A stretch of DNA of 64,000 nucleotides from Candidatus Fermentithermobacillaceae bacterium (GCA_012842495.1 DUSS01000027.1:1-64000), one strand, 5' to 3'; positions 49,256 through 60,400 are shown, counted from the stretch's first letter. Notes: generated by a model from the sequence alone, not told the origin. Numbers and translations are program-made.

Positions 49256-50062
49256 CTACGCCCCGCACCCTAGACCGAGTCTCTCCGCGGCTTCCTCGGG
49301 AGACACACCTTCGTGGATCACCTGGCGCAGCGCACGAACGACGCCTGCGGGGTCCTTATGCTGCCAGATGTTCCTCCCGAACGCAACACCCGAAGCACCG
49401 GCATCGAGCGCATCCCGCACCATCTTGAGAAGCCCGAGCTCCCCAGACACCTTCGGTCCTCCAAGGATCAGCACCGGTACCCTGGCAGCCTCTGCTACCT
49501 TGCTGAAGGACTCCGGCCCGCCTGCGTAGAAAGTTTTTATGAAGTCCGCACCGGCCTCGGCGGCCATCCGGACGCAAGACACGATGTCCTCCGGGCTGGT
49601 GCGTTGAAGATCGAAAGAGCCGTACGGGACCACTTCCGCCAGTACCGGTACCCCCCACTTCATTCCTTCACGCACGAGCAGAGACAAATTCCGGAAGCTC
49701 CTCTCCTCCAGATCTCGAGGAGCACCGGGATAAAGCATAACTGCCAGGGCGTCTGCGCCTATCGTAAGCGCTTCCTCGATCGAGACCGCGAGGTCCGGAG
49801 CCGGGGGCTGGGAGGCCAGGTACGTCCCCCCAAAATCGGCCCTGACGATCAGCCCGGTTTTTCCGAGCCTGCCGGCACATCTCTTCACCACGCCGGCTGT
49901 CGTCATCACCGCGTCGGCTCGTTCTGATGCGGCAATTCCGATAATGCGTTCCGGGTCCTCGAGCCCGGGTAGGTGGCCCATGGACAGAGCGTGGTCGATC
50001 GCGACTACCAGCGCCCGCCCGTCCTCAGCGAAAATCCTTCTCATTCTCAGAGACGTCATCTC
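49256..50062 (-). CDS. DhnA-like class I aldolase (fructose-bisphosphate aldolase/LsrF type)
   Basis: LVVAIDHALSMG, ADFIKTFYAGGPESFSKV, VLILGGPKV. Confidence 0.85.
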   Translation of the reverse strand, partial: EMTSLRMRRIFAEDGRALVVAIDHALSMGHLPGLEDPERIIGIAASERADAVMTTAGVVKRCAGRLGKTGLIVRADFGGTYLASQPPAPDLAVSIEEALTIGADALAVMLYPGAPRDLEERSFRNLSLLVREGMKWGVPVLAEVVPYGSFDLQRTSPEDIVSCVRMAAEAGADFIKTFYAGGPESFSKVAEAARVPVLILGGPKVSGELGLLKMVRDALDAGASGVAFGRNIWQHKDPAGVVRALRQVIHEGVSPEEAAERLGLGCGA

Positions 50063-50122
50063 GTCAACACCGCTCTCCATCTCTTGTCGCGCCGGCTCGA
50101 ACCGGCTATCAAAAGAAACCCG

Positions 50123-51817
50123 TTATCCCAGGAACCCAAGCCAGGCCCCAAGAATGCCTATGGCCATGAGTATGAGCATGACCACGATCGGAGACATGTG
50201 CCTCTTCAAGAGGCCGTACACGATGAACACGAGGCACAGCGGCAGCAAGTTGGGCAAGATTTGGTCGAGTATGGGCTGTATCGCGATGCTGCCTCCCCCG
50301 ATGCTGAGCACCAGCGTGGTCTTGACGCTGACCAGCGTGGCGATCATGGCCCCTGCCACCAAGATACCGACGATCTTGGCTCCACCGGCCACCCTTTCGA
50401 TTACGTTGCTTTCCCTGATCTTTGCGAGGACGTCTGTACCCCAACGAAAGCCATAGTTGAGGAAGAACCAGTGACCGGCTACCGCGGTCCCTCCTATGAA
50501 GAACCAGGCCAAGAAGGGAGCAACTGGGTTACCCTGGGCGGCGAGAGCTGCGGTGATCGACAGGTAGATGGGGTGTAGCGTACCCCAGAACAACGAGTCG
50601 CCGACTCCCGCGAAGGGCCCCATCATCGCCGTCTTGACACCGTTTATGTCCTCGTCTTTGATAGCGGCACCCTGCGCCTTTTGAACCTCCATCGCCGCGA
50701 CGACACCGGTTATCATGGCACCCAGATAAGGATGGGAGTTGTAAAATACGAGGTGCCTCTTTAGACCGGAGACGATTTCCTCCTTAGTTCTGGCGAGTCT
50801 CCTCAGTACGGGTACCATCATCGACGCCATCCCAAGTGCCATCAGCCTCTCGAAGTTGTAGTTGCCCGCGAAGTTGAAACTCCTCCAGAACACGCCCGCG
50901 ATATCTTCCCCACCGAGGGCGGCTTTCCCCGGGGAAGCGGTATCGCTGCTCACAGCCTCCCTTTCAGGACTACCATACGGCGCCTCTGTCAAGGCCGAGT
51001 CAACACGGCTCGCGGACCGCGAATTCCTCAGGTGGTCGTATATCAGCGCGAGGCACACACCGAGCATGGCCACGGCTATCGCGTTCATTTTCACGTAGGT
51101 CGCAAGCAGGAAACCGACGAAGAAGAACGGCCATACTCTCCTGTTCGCGATTATCACGAGGAGCATGCCGAATCCCAGCGCCGGGAGAAGGCCCGCCGAA
51201 AGACCGAGACCTTTGGAGACAACCTCCGGGATTGTGGCGATCAGGCTTTTTGTCAGGTCTACGCCAAAGTAGACGCCGAGGAACGCCGGAATAACCTCGA
51301 CTGCCTGCCACCCTATACCGTTCAGGGTGTTCAGTAGGTCGATGTTGACGATCTTACCTTCCTCCGCCATCTTGTCCGCCCAGTGCAGGAAGAACACGTT
51401 GAGCGTCATGAACAGCGTAGTGAGTAGCTGGCTGAGAACCGAGACGGGAACCACTATGGTCAACGCCTCACCCGTGGAGGCGCCCGTCAGAATGCAGAGG
51501 GCCGTCGCCAGTATCGAAGCCAGACGCGGGTTAGGCGGGATCGATGCGCCGACGATAAAGACGCCAATGAACATGAGCTGCACCGTGGAGCCAACCAGCA
51601 ATCCGGTCTTCACGTCGCCGAGCACCAGACCGGTCAAAAAGGCTGTTACCACCGGGCTGTAGAAGGCGGCGGAGTCGATCGACTTGAAGAAGGCAATGAG
51701 CCAGCTGTTGAACGTGGAATCCTTCTTCCTGAGCACCGCCGCGATCATCGCCGGCAACACGGTTATCCATTCCCAGGCGCCCGCGACCAGAGCAACCAAC
51801 AGTGCCTGTCGAAACAT
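50123..51817 (-). CDS. PTS mannose/sorbose-type IIC-IID fusion
   Basis: N-terminal IIC (NPRLASILATALCILTG); C-terminal IID (FYNSHPYLGAMITGVVAAME, MMGPFAGVGDSLFWGTLHPI). Confidence 0.9.
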   Translation of the reverse strand: MFRQALLVALVAGAWEWITVLPAMIAAVLRKKDSTFNSWLIAFFKSIDSAAFYSPVVTAFLTGLVLGDVKTGLLVGSTVQLMFIGVFIVGASIPPNPRLASILATALCILTGASTGEALTIVVPVSVLSQLLTTLFMTLNVFFLHWADKMAEEGKIVNIDLLNTLNGIGWQAVEVIPAFLGVYFGVDLTKSLIATIPEVVSKGLGLSAGLLPALGFGMLLVIIANRRVWPFFFVGFLLATYVKMNAIAVAMLGVCLALIYDHLRNSRSASRVDSALTEAPYGSPEREAVSSDTASPGKAALGGEDIAGVFWRSFNFAGNYNFERLMALGMASMMVPVLRRLARTKEEIVSGLKRHLVFYNSHPYLGAMITGVVAAMEVQKAQGAAIKDEDINGVKTAMMGPFAGVGDSLFWGTLHPIYLSITAALAAQGNPVAPFLAWFFIGGTAVAGHWFFLNYGFRWGTDVLAKIRESNVIERVAGGAKIVGILVAGAMIATLVSVKTTLVLSIGGGSIAIQPILDQILPNLLPLCLVFIVYGLLKRHMSPIVVMLILMAIGILGAWLGFLG

Positions 51818-51952
51818 CCTCCTTTGTCCTCCTCTCCTTTGAATCTCCTCCGTAATAGCTGCTTGTCCAACACGCGGCTTACAAAAGAACTTCCCCTCCG
51901 AAAGACACCCTCTTCCCGTCCCGTCACCAGAGTACCCGGTCTCCTTAGAGAC

Positions 51953-52438
51953 CTACCGTGTAAATCCCAGGATCTTGGCAAGATCCTGTTTCTTGTCGGT
52001 CGGGACCATGCGTATCTCCAGTTCCACCCCCTTTTCAAAAAGGTGCCTGAATGCGAGCTCGTCCGCCTGATCGACGGAGACGGACTTTGCAACCTGACGC
52101 GAACCGGTGTGAGGCTGCATCCCGCCCACGTTGACCGACCGGATCGGTATTCCCTGCTCCACGAGGTGCACGATATCCGCAGGTCTCGTAAGGATCAGCG
52201 CGACATTCCGGCTGTCCTGCGAACGGCGAATGAGCTCGGCAGCGGCGGTCGCGGTATCCATGACCTCCACTGTGACCCCAGCAGGCGCTGTGGTTTGAAG
52301 AACGACTTTTTGAAAGGGATTAGCTGCGACGCTGTCGCCGATCACGAATATGACTTCGGCGGGATACTGTCTCAGCCAGGCGGTCGTCACCTGTCCGTGA
52401 ATGAGCCTGTCGTCTATCCTCACGAGCGAGATGTTCAT
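51953..52438 (-). CDS. PTS mannose/sorbose-type IIB
   Basis: MNISLVRIDDRLIHGQVTTAWLRQY. Confidence 0.92.
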   Translation of the reverse strand: MNISLVRIDDRLIHGQVTTAWLRQYPAEVIFVIGDSVAANPFQKVVLQTTAPAGVTVEVMDTATAAAELIRRSQDSRNVALILTRPADIVHLVEQGIPIRSVNVGGMQPHTGSRQVAKSVSVDQADELAFRHLFEKGVELEIRMVPTDKKQDLAKILGFTR

Positions 52439-52950
52439 GACGGCTTCCTGACCCCCTCAAGCAGAACCCGGCCCAGATCAACGATGGTAGCCGGGGCCAC
52501 TTCCACAAGATGTGATGCCAGCTCGTCCGGCCGCATATTTGCCCGGTTGTTTATGGCTTCCAGCAGCATGCCCAGGTTGACCCCCGTGACAAGCGCGAAA
52601 GACCGCCGGCGACCGGAAGCGAGGGCGGCAACCTCTCCCTGGGACCCCTGCTCCACCGGGGGTTTCGTGCATTCGGAGGTCTGTCCCCCCGTATCCGCCT
52701 GCGCGCGCTCCAGGAAGAGCATCGAAGCGATGTTGCTTGGAGTACCTCCGAAGAGATCCACGAGGAACAGAACATCGTCTTCGCTAAACGTATTTAGGAC
52801 CGCATCCACCTTGCGTCGAAAGCTTTCAGGCCCTTCGCCCTCTTCGAGGCAGACATACTCGAGTTTCGACGACTTTCCCGCAATCATACAGGCAGCTTCA
52901 ACGAGTCCTTTTGACAAGCTGCCGTGAGAAAGCACCACTATTGCGGTCAT
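52435..52950 (-). CDS. PTS mannose/sorbose-type IIA
   Basis: TAIVVLSHGSLSKGLVEAACMI, VLFLVDLFGGTPSNIA. Confidence 0.88.
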   Translation of the reverse strand: MTAIVVLSHGSLSKGLVEAACMIAGKSSKLEYVCLEEGEGPESFRRKVDAVLNTFSEDDVLFLVDLFGGTPSNIASMLFLERAQADTGGQTSECTKPPVEQGSQGEVAALASGRRRSFALVTGVNLGMLLEAINNRANMRPDELASHLVEVAPATIVDLGRVLLEGVRKPS

Positions 52951-53028
52951 TCGGGGCAAGAGTGTCCCTCCTTTCCCTAGGCCAGCTGCAAGTCTGATCT
53001 CTTGGGTGCCTGGTCCTCAGACATCCTG

Positions 53029-53991
53029 TTAAAACGATTCTCCTTCAAGGATCAGTTCCGCAGTCGACCGGTCCGTTACGAGGCAGTTGATCATGCCGGA
53101 CTTTGCAGCAGCCCGGATGGCCTGTACTTTGTGCCTGCCGAACGCTACGCCTATCGTGTAAGGAACTTTTCTGAGCTGATGGGGCGAACAGGCGAGCGTC
53201 CTGGCACGGTACTGGGGCAGTACCGGCTTACCCTCGGCATCTACGAAATTCACACACACGTCGCCGCAGACCTCACGCCTTACGCAGTCATAGAACCGCT
53301 TATCGTTGAAGTAGCCCGCCCTGCCGACGCTGTCGGGGGTACCTATGCCCACAACGGCACACGTGAGGGAGTTCCAGCGCTCGGTGACCTCCCGTACCGA
53401 GTTCTCCATGAGGAGACGCTTTAGCGTTTCTTCGGAATCTACGAGACTCGGCGCGTAAAGCTGGAGGCACTTTCCTCCAAGCTTATGTGCAACCTTCTGA
53501 GCGATGTGATTTACTTGGAGTTCGGGGCTGGCCTGCCCGATTCCACCGACGAGAGGTACGACGGTGACATCCGGGTACCGGTCAAAAGGCTGGATGAGTT
53601 CGGCGAACTGCGCCAGCGTGTAGCCCCACGATACGCCGACCGTCCTCTGGCTACCCTGAGCACTCTGAAGTACCTCTTCGAGAAGTATGCAAGCTTCGGC
53701 GACGAGCCCGCGCATGATGAATGCCTGCGTTCCATCGGACGAAACTACCGCTGCTCTTTTCAGGTTAAGGGAGGCACGGAGCTTGTCCGCGGTTTCATTG
53801 GGCCGCTGCTCGGGCGGTTTCACTATCCTGACTTGCACGATTCCGGCGTCCCACGCTCGTTTCAAGATCCTCGAAACTTGAGACCTGGAAAACCCGGCCA
53901 GCTTAGCAATCTCTTCTTGGCTCATCTTCTCTACGTAGTACATCCGGGCCAAGTTGGCCATGAGCTCATACGAGGTCTTGGGTCTTGGCAT
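53029..53991 (-). CDS. SorC-family (sugar-binding) transcriptional regulator
   Basis: MARMYYVEKMSQEEIAKLAGFSRSQVSRILKRAWDAGIV; C-terminal sugar-binding domain. Confidence 0.9.
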   Translation of the reverse strand: MPRPKTSYELMANLARMYYVEKMSQEEIAKLAGFSRSQVSRILKRAWDAGIVQVRIVKPPEQRPNETADKLRASLNLKRAAVVSSDGTQAFIMRGLVAEACILLEEVLQSAQGSQRTVGVSWGYTLAQFAELIQPFDRYPDVTVVPLVGGIGQASPELQVNHIAQKVAHKLGGKCLQLYAPSLVDSEETLKRLLMENSVREVTERWNSLTCAVVGIGTPDSVGRAGYFNDKRFYDCVRREVCGDVCVNFVDAEGKPVLPQYRARTLACSPHQLRKVPYTIGVAFGRHKVQAIRAAAKSGMINCLVTDRSTAELILEGESF

Positions 53992-54202
53992 GGTCGTCCT
54001 CCCGTTTGGAACGGCCGGCAGCTGTACCGGGGTCGCAACCGCTCCTACGCCGGGCGGCGGATGGGACCGGAGCTGTCCGGCCGGCGTGTCACCCTTCGCT
54101 CGGACGGTTTCTACACATAATCCCGGTTTCCCTTCGCAAATTTGTGCAGATTGAAAAGCGCGACTCGTGGGGAGGAGGCCAATGGGTACACGTGATGAAG
54201 AC

Positions 54203-55206
54203 CTACGGTAACACGACGAGCCGCGTCATCATCCCGCCGGGGAATGAATCGTCGTTGACTACCCGGGAGTAGTCGCGCGACCGGATCAGGTACTCCCCCG
54301 GGTGTTCCGGTACGATGAGTACATCGACTCTTTGACCAGGTCCCAGCGTAATAGCCGTTTTTTCGTATGAGGCATCCTTCCTGCCGGAAACCAGTGGAAA
54401 GGCGTCTTCTGCAATTACCCTTCCTGTAAGCCCACCAAGGTGTACGGTGTGGGTGAGGAAGCCGGCGTTGACGAGCCTCAGCAGAACCCGCTGCCCCACC
54501 CCCACCTGCACCTCTGAACCGTGCGGCTGCGACGGAAGAGATGGGTCTCCATCGGGTTTGAGCGTATCTGGATACGCTCTACCGTTGATTACCCAGGAAT
54601 CGGGTGCGAATTCCATCATGTTGAAATTCAGGCCCCGGGCAAGCGATTCGTGCATAGCTCTGTGGACTTCCCCGAGTACGAGTACCTTCTCGACGTCAAA
54701 CCGGCTGGCGGTACAGGGACCGTACGCGCTCCTGTACCCGGGGTTTCCGGGGACGGCAAATCTCTCGGCCGCACGATTATGACGCCGTACAGGCCCATCT
54801 GCACCTGGCAGTCCGGTCGTGTGCCCGACTCGTAGAGAAACACGCCTGGCCTCGCTGCCCGAAACAGGTATCTCACCCACGCCTCTTCGGCCGCCAGTGA
54901 GTCTGTGAAAGAGGTCATGAGGCCACCGGCGTACTCGGGGCTCACACGCTTCCAAACACCCGTCTCGCGCCTTACTAGAACACCCGCCTGACCGGGGAAA
55001 ATCAGCGAGGTGGGGAACGGTATCTCGCTCCGTAACGTCACGGTGATTATGTCGCCTTCCCGCACCTCGAGAACAGGGCCGGGGAAAATGGGGTTATCCT
55101 GTTCCGACCCAGAGAAACCCCAGAAAGGCACCTGTACCGTTCCGGTAGGACCCGGCAACGAGATGGCACCGGTCTTTGCCCACAGAGATCTAAACACGAA
55201 CGCCAA
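54203..55206 (-). pseudogene. Third multicopper-oxidase-like gene, split by a frameshift near 54740-54775
   Basis: ORFs 54628-55206 and 54203-54955 align consecutively with the neighbouring MCO (MGLYGVIIVRPRDL... then ...RSAYGPCTASRFDVEKVLVLGEV). Confidence 0.7.
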
Positions 55207-55219
55207 CCCTGCTCCCTCC

Positions 55220-56383
55220 CTAACTCAGGGACCCGGCTTCCGGCGGCAACGACGGATAGATCGCGATCATCGTCATCAATCCGCCCGGAAATTCGCCCCA
55301 ATTCGTGATTTTCTGCTCTTCGTGAGCATGCAGCATGAAGTTGTATTCGCCCATTTCGTTGAAAGACACCACGCCGACCGGTATATCTCCCTTAACACCC
55401 AGGTACGGGCTCCCGCTCCACATGGTGAATCCGAGATCACCGACCCCCATGTTCCGGCGGTTCGGAAGCGGCACGGGGACGGGGTTCGCGGGAGTGTATC
55501 CGAGCCCCGTCCATCTGAAGATCAGGTCGCACGTTTGACCGGCCCCAAGGAGCACCGTGAACTTGTGGTACGACCTGTCTCCCACGCCGTTTCGGAGGAG
55601 GCTCCCATCGATGGCTACCACTCTTGAGTAGTTGCCGTGGGGATGGAGGGGATGGTTGTCGATTCCCGCTCCGGCAAGGCGGATGAGGACCCGCTCCCCG
55701 GGCTGCGCCATGACCATCGCCCCGTACGGCTGGTGCGGCAAATGCGGTAAGCTGTCGCCGAGCATGGTGTCGGGCGCACACCTGCCGTTCAGGGTCCAGT
55801 ACCGCGGCCTGAACTTTGAGATCCTGTAGGGTTGCCCCCTCTCTGCTGCGGCGTTGAGGACCGGGTCGATTTCCCCTGTCACCAGCACGTATTCACGGTC
55901 GAACTCCGTTCCGGAGCCTGCACCGTAGGCGGTCTTCAAACCTGGTACCGACCGATCGAAGTCCAGCGGCCTCACCACGAGCACGCCGTACAGGCCCATG
56001 AGGATCTGTTTATGTGGGTTGGTGCCGCTTTCGTAAAGATATGTCCCCGGTCTCTCCGCCCTGAACGAGTACGATATGGTCCCTCCTCCGGGTTCAGCGT
56101 GATCTACGAAAGACACCAGCCTCCCCTGCGCGTCATACTGGGGACGGACAGGACCGGCCTCTGTCCTGACTCCCCGCTGCCCGTTGAAGAATATGGACAC
56201 AGGCTCAGCACCGGTCTGGTTGACAAGGTTAACGGTCACGTCCTCGCCCTGGTTCACTACAAGGTGCGGCCCCGGGACCTGGGCCGGGGCATCCGGGCTT
56301 GCGGCAAACCCCCAAAAGTAGATGCTGTTGCCGTCGGGGGTGCTGAGATAACCGTCCTTCACCCATAAGTTGATGGTTCTCAT
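55220..56383 (-). CDS. Multicopper-oxidase-like cupredoxin protein with C-terminal trinuclear-type motifs only
   Basis: HPLHPHGNYSRVV and MLHAHEEQKITN present; N-terminal HxHG and HCH positions replaced. Confidence 0.8.
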   Translation of the reverse strand: MRTINLWVKDGYLSTPDGNSIYFWGFAASPDAPAQVPGPHLVVNQGEDVTVNLVNQTGAEPVSIFFNGQRGVRTEAGPVRPQYDAQGRLVSFVDHAEPGGGTISYSFRAERPGTYLYESGTNPHKQILMGLYGVLVVRPLDFDRSVPGLKTAYGAGSGTEFDREYVLVTGEIDPVLNAAAERGQPYRISKFRPRYWTLNGRCAPDTMLGDSLPHLPHQPYGAMVMAQPGERVLIRLAGAGIDNHPLHPHGNYSRVVAIDGSLLRNGVGDRSYHKFTVLLGAGQTCDLIFRWTGLGYTPANPVPVPLPNRRNMGVGDLGFTMWSGSPYLGVKGDIPVGVVSFNEMGEYNFMLHAHEEQKITNWGEFPGGLMTMIAIYPSLPPEAGSLS

Positions 56384-57423
56384 TCGTTTTCACCTTCCCG
56401 GACCGGTGGGCAACCTAGAGGCCTCGGCCTCACCACTACCTCCGTGATCATCCCGCCCATAGGAGCACCTGCGTTCGTGATCCTGTGAAGGTTCCTGCAG
56501 TACAGCGGGTAAGTGCCTGGAACAGGGGCTGTGAACAGAGCGTCCAGCGTCTCTCCGGGCGCAATGTACACGGTGTCGCGTTCAAAGATCAGGTCCTCCC
56601 CGGCTGTCCCCCTCAGCACCTGAGCGTCCCGCGCGATGACCGTCAAGGATATGCCAGGTACCTGCACGGAGTGCTGCTGAAAGCCTAGATTGACGAATCT
56701 TAGAAGCACTCTTTCCCCCCGGTACGCGTTGATCCTGGCTGAGTAGGGTTGAAACGGCAGTTCGGACTCGTGCTCGCGCCGGACCGTGTCGGGGTACGCT
56801 CTTCCGTTTATGAGAAAGTAGTCCGGGCGGTACTCAGTCCAATCATATGGTTGGGCCTCTTCGACCATCCGGTGGGCGGTCGAGTCGAGCTCCGTCAGGA
56901 ACACGAGGAACTCCCGGTCGAATTCGGTCCACGCGTAGTTATAAGCAAACCGCCGCCGGGCATACTGCGGGCGCTTTTCGAGCTCCGGCCTGACTATAAG
57001 GGGACCCACCATTCCCATCTGGATGTGCTCAACCGGCTCGAAGTGGCAGTGGTACATGTACGTGCCTGGGTCCAGGGGTCTGTAGTAATACGTAAGGTCC
57101 CTTGCCACGGGGACCGACATTGAGGCTTCAGGAACACCGTCCCATACGGGAATCTGATTGGGGAAGCCATGCCAGTGAATGGTGTGCCCATCGTCCAGGT
57201 CGGGTCTTCCGGGCATGCCCAGGTTGGTGAGGGTGAGGAAGACCTCGTCTCCCTGGTAAGCTTCGATGAGCGGAGAGAGTAGCTGCGCCTTGCCTCTAAA
57301 GTCGAATATGCGGTCGTCCGGGACGCCGGTGATGTCGACGAACCCGAAGATGTAGTGTTCCGACCCGTCCGGCATCCTGATCTTGCCGTCCGTAGCGCCC
57401 AGACGCTTCCTGACTTGAGCCAT
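56380..57423 (-). CDS. Multicopper-oxidase-like cupredoxin protein with N-terminal trinuclear-type motifs
   Basis: TIHWHGFP, YMYHCHFEPVEHIQMGMVGPLIV; C-terminal LYCRNLHRITNAGAPMGGM; ATG at 57423 behind AGAGGAGGGG. Confidence 0.82.
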   Translation of the reverse strand: MAQVRKRLGATDGKIRMPDGSEHYIFGFVDITGVPDDRIFDFRGKAQLLSPLIEAYQGDEVFLTLTNLGMPGRPDLDDGHTIHWHGFPNQIPVWDGVPEASMSVPVARDLTYYYRPLDPGTYMYHCHFEPVEHIQMGMVGPLIVRPELEKRPQYARRRFAYNYAWTEFDREFLVFLTELDSTAHRMVEEAQPYDWTEYRPDYFLINGRAYPDTVRREHESELPFQPYSARINAYRGERVLLRFVNLGFQQHSVQVPGISLTVIARDAQVLRGTAGEDLIFERDTVYIAPGETLDALFTAPVPGTYPLYCRNLHRITNAGAPMGGMITEVVVRPRPLGCPPVREGENE

Positions 57424-57451
57424 CCCTTCCCCTCCTCTGTACGTGAAAGTC

Positions 57452-60400
57452 TCACAGCCCCCCGGAGTATTCATCGGCGCCGGTATCATACCCGGCCCCT
57501 TGCGGGCGGGTCTCGCCGTCGTAGTCGTCAGCCGGCGCGTGGAAGACAACGGGATTGCCCTCAATGACCCGTGTCACCGATGGCGTCCCTCTGTCGATCG
57601 CGAGGACAGAGGCGGTGGTCAAGTGGTAGTCTCCCTGAAGTTCGGGTGTGACCGTAACGATCTTCACGGACTTGAAGTCCGGTTCCATGTTAAACGCCAC
57701 CGCGGTTACGGAAGTGTCGTATTCCCGCACGAAGCTGGGGTCGCCAACCTGATTGTCCCGCCCGCCGGGATAAGGTCGAGAAAGGCAACAGTGCTCGGGA
57801 TAGAGGTATGCGGGTATCCCGGATACTTCAATATCCAGCACATTGACCGGGTTGGGGTCGCCCGGAGCTCCGATCCCAGCTATCCCGCCTCTTCCCCCGT
57901 TGAGCGTCTGGTCGTAGAACCCTGCCCTGTTGTCCCAGAATATGTTGTTGAAAAGCACCGGGTCGCTGTAAGCCGGTTCGCCCGGGGCAAGCGATTCCAT
58001 AAACGGCACGCTGTGCGGTTCACTGGCAAGTCCTGCGGCGTGCGGCCTTCCGTCGCTGTCTTCGGCGGTCGCGGTGGTGATGTTCTTGGCGATGGTGTTG
58101 TTGTAGATGCACACGTAGGAGGAGTCGTCGAGAGCTATGCCACCGCCCAGATCGGTCGAAACGTTGTTCACGATGTAGTTGTTATAGATCCTCACCCTGT
58201 GCTTACCCGCCATAAGAACCCTGATACCGCCGCCGTCATCGTTGGCCACGTTGCCTTCGATCCGGTTATTGAAGATATCGACCTCGCCTGATCCCTGGCT
58301 GACCACCGCCGGCGGAAGAGGCTTTTCGCCGCCTACGAGAATGCCGCCGCCTTCGTCGAAGGACGAGTTGAACAGCAGGCAGTTATGATGGATCTTGCCA
58401 CCCTCGCTTAGGCCGAAGTGAGAAATGCCCCCACCGTATTCCGCAGAGTAGTTGCCGCAGATGGCGTTGTGATCTATCTCGTAACCACCGGCACCGCTGT
58501 AAATTCCGATACCTCCCGCGAGGCTGATGCCTCCGTTATTGGCTATCCTGTTATGGTGAATTCGGATTCCCTCGTTGTGGCACTTGCCTGCATATGCCTT
58601 GCCGACCACGACGCCTCCTCCGAAACCTCCACCGTTGCTTCGGATCACGTTGTTGCTCAAGATAAGGTGCCGGCAGTAAGCATAGACGTACACTCCGCCG
58701 CCTTCCTCCCCGCGGGCGCCGGTGATGGTGAAGCCATCGAGCTGTGTGCGGAACGCGGAGCTATACTGCCCATCCCGTGCGACGAACGTCACGACCTGGC
58801 CTCGGCTTAGTTCTTTGACCTGGTCCTGGGGCACCAGGTCCGGGCCGTCAAAGTCGATGGAGGAAATCCTTTGAAGCCACTCTCCCTCGTACGAAAGGAA
58901 GAACCGCCCGTCGATCACCGTGTCGTGTGCCCCGTGCCCCTGGAGCTTTAGATTCTTGTATATGATTGGGCTCTCATAGTAGATACCTGGCGCCACGACG
59001 ATTAGCGAGCCGTCGGACGCCGCATCGATGGCAGATTGGATTGTCCGGTAAGACGGGCTCGGCACCTCAAGTACCGGAGGACGATAGGATTCGTCGAAGA
59101 CATGAAGGGTGATGGCATTGCACGTCCTGGAGCCATCGTCCTTTACGATAGTCACCTGTCTCGGACCGCCTGCGTCCGGAGGGACTTCGAAAGCGATGGA
59201 GGTGTCAGTCCAGGCTGTCACCAGGACGCTCTGGTCGTCCAGAAGCACCGACCCCGGGTTGTCTCCGAACCCACGTCCGGTCACGTGAACCGTCCTCGGG
59301 CCGTCGACTGTAACGTAGACGCGGTCGAACCGGAAAACCTCGGGAATCCCGGGAGGAACATCGCACCCCGGGGGCCTGGAGAACTGAGCGCCCGGCCTTG
59401 CCACAAACGCCGTGATAGGGAACAGCGCCACGTCGGCGTACGTGGTCTTTCCCGGCCACACATCAAACACGAGCTTGAGGGTCTGGTAGTTCGGGTTGTA
59501 TCTCTCATTCGGGCGGTCGGGATCGCCGGGGTCGTTCCCGATTACCTGATACATGGCCGGAACCACGCCGGAAGGTGTGGGTGAATTTCGCGTGTAGGTC
59601 GAAGGCAGCAGTACTTCGAAGACACCGTTTATGTCGGAATGCACGGTCGTCAGGAGTTTGCCGCGAAAGTCTCTTATGCCGACGGGGGTGTCCGGGATTC
59701 CGCGCTTCTCACCGTAGTAGATGAACGCGGGGTCGGTTTCGATGTTGACATCGTCAAGGAGGAAACCCACTATTCTCCCGGCGACCGGAACATCCGTATA
59801 TATGAAAAAGTCCGCGGTCGCGTTGAGCCCTTCCCGCACCTCTACGATTTTCCTCCTCGGGTCGTAATAAGGAGGGTCGGGGACGGGGAAGTACGATGGC
59901 GGCGCCATCAGAGCCGGCATCTTTCCCCAGGTCCCGCGGGGCACGTGCCCTTTCGGAGCCGAAGGGATGCTCACTGACCGGCCGCCGGGTCTTGACTCTC
60001 CGGCGTGTACTGCTGACGCACCCGGGGACATGGGATCTGGGGCCCACCCCTCAGCGGGGGCGAAGTCATCACCTTCTCCCCTATTGACCGAAGTCTCGTC
60101 GAGCACCCGGTAACCCGGGGGTGGAACGACCTCTACGATGTACGGCCCTGGCGCAAGCCCTCCGAATGAGTATCCCCCGTCGAACACTCCCGGCCTGATC
60201 TGGTTGGAGATGCCAGGCACTTCGTAACAGGGCACAGGCTCCCCCTCGGGAGTGGTGCAACCGGTGGGATGCGCCCACGCGTCCGTCTCGACGGAAGACA
60301 AGAGATCGCCCTGCGTGACCTCCCCGGTCTCGGGGTCGACGAGGGCTGAATACAGGTTCACCGTCACACCCGGCACTCCCGGTTCGAAGTCCTCGGCCAC

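Noticed and set aside
51824-52927. 367-aa plus-strand ORF
   Set aside because: Antisense to the PTS IIA and IIB genes, with no recognisable motif
57960-58880. Repeats in the beta-helix region as a possible CRISPR or DNA repeat
   Set aside because: Repetition is at protein level (Asn/Gly-rich beta-helix turns), with no conserved nucleotide repeat or spacer pattern
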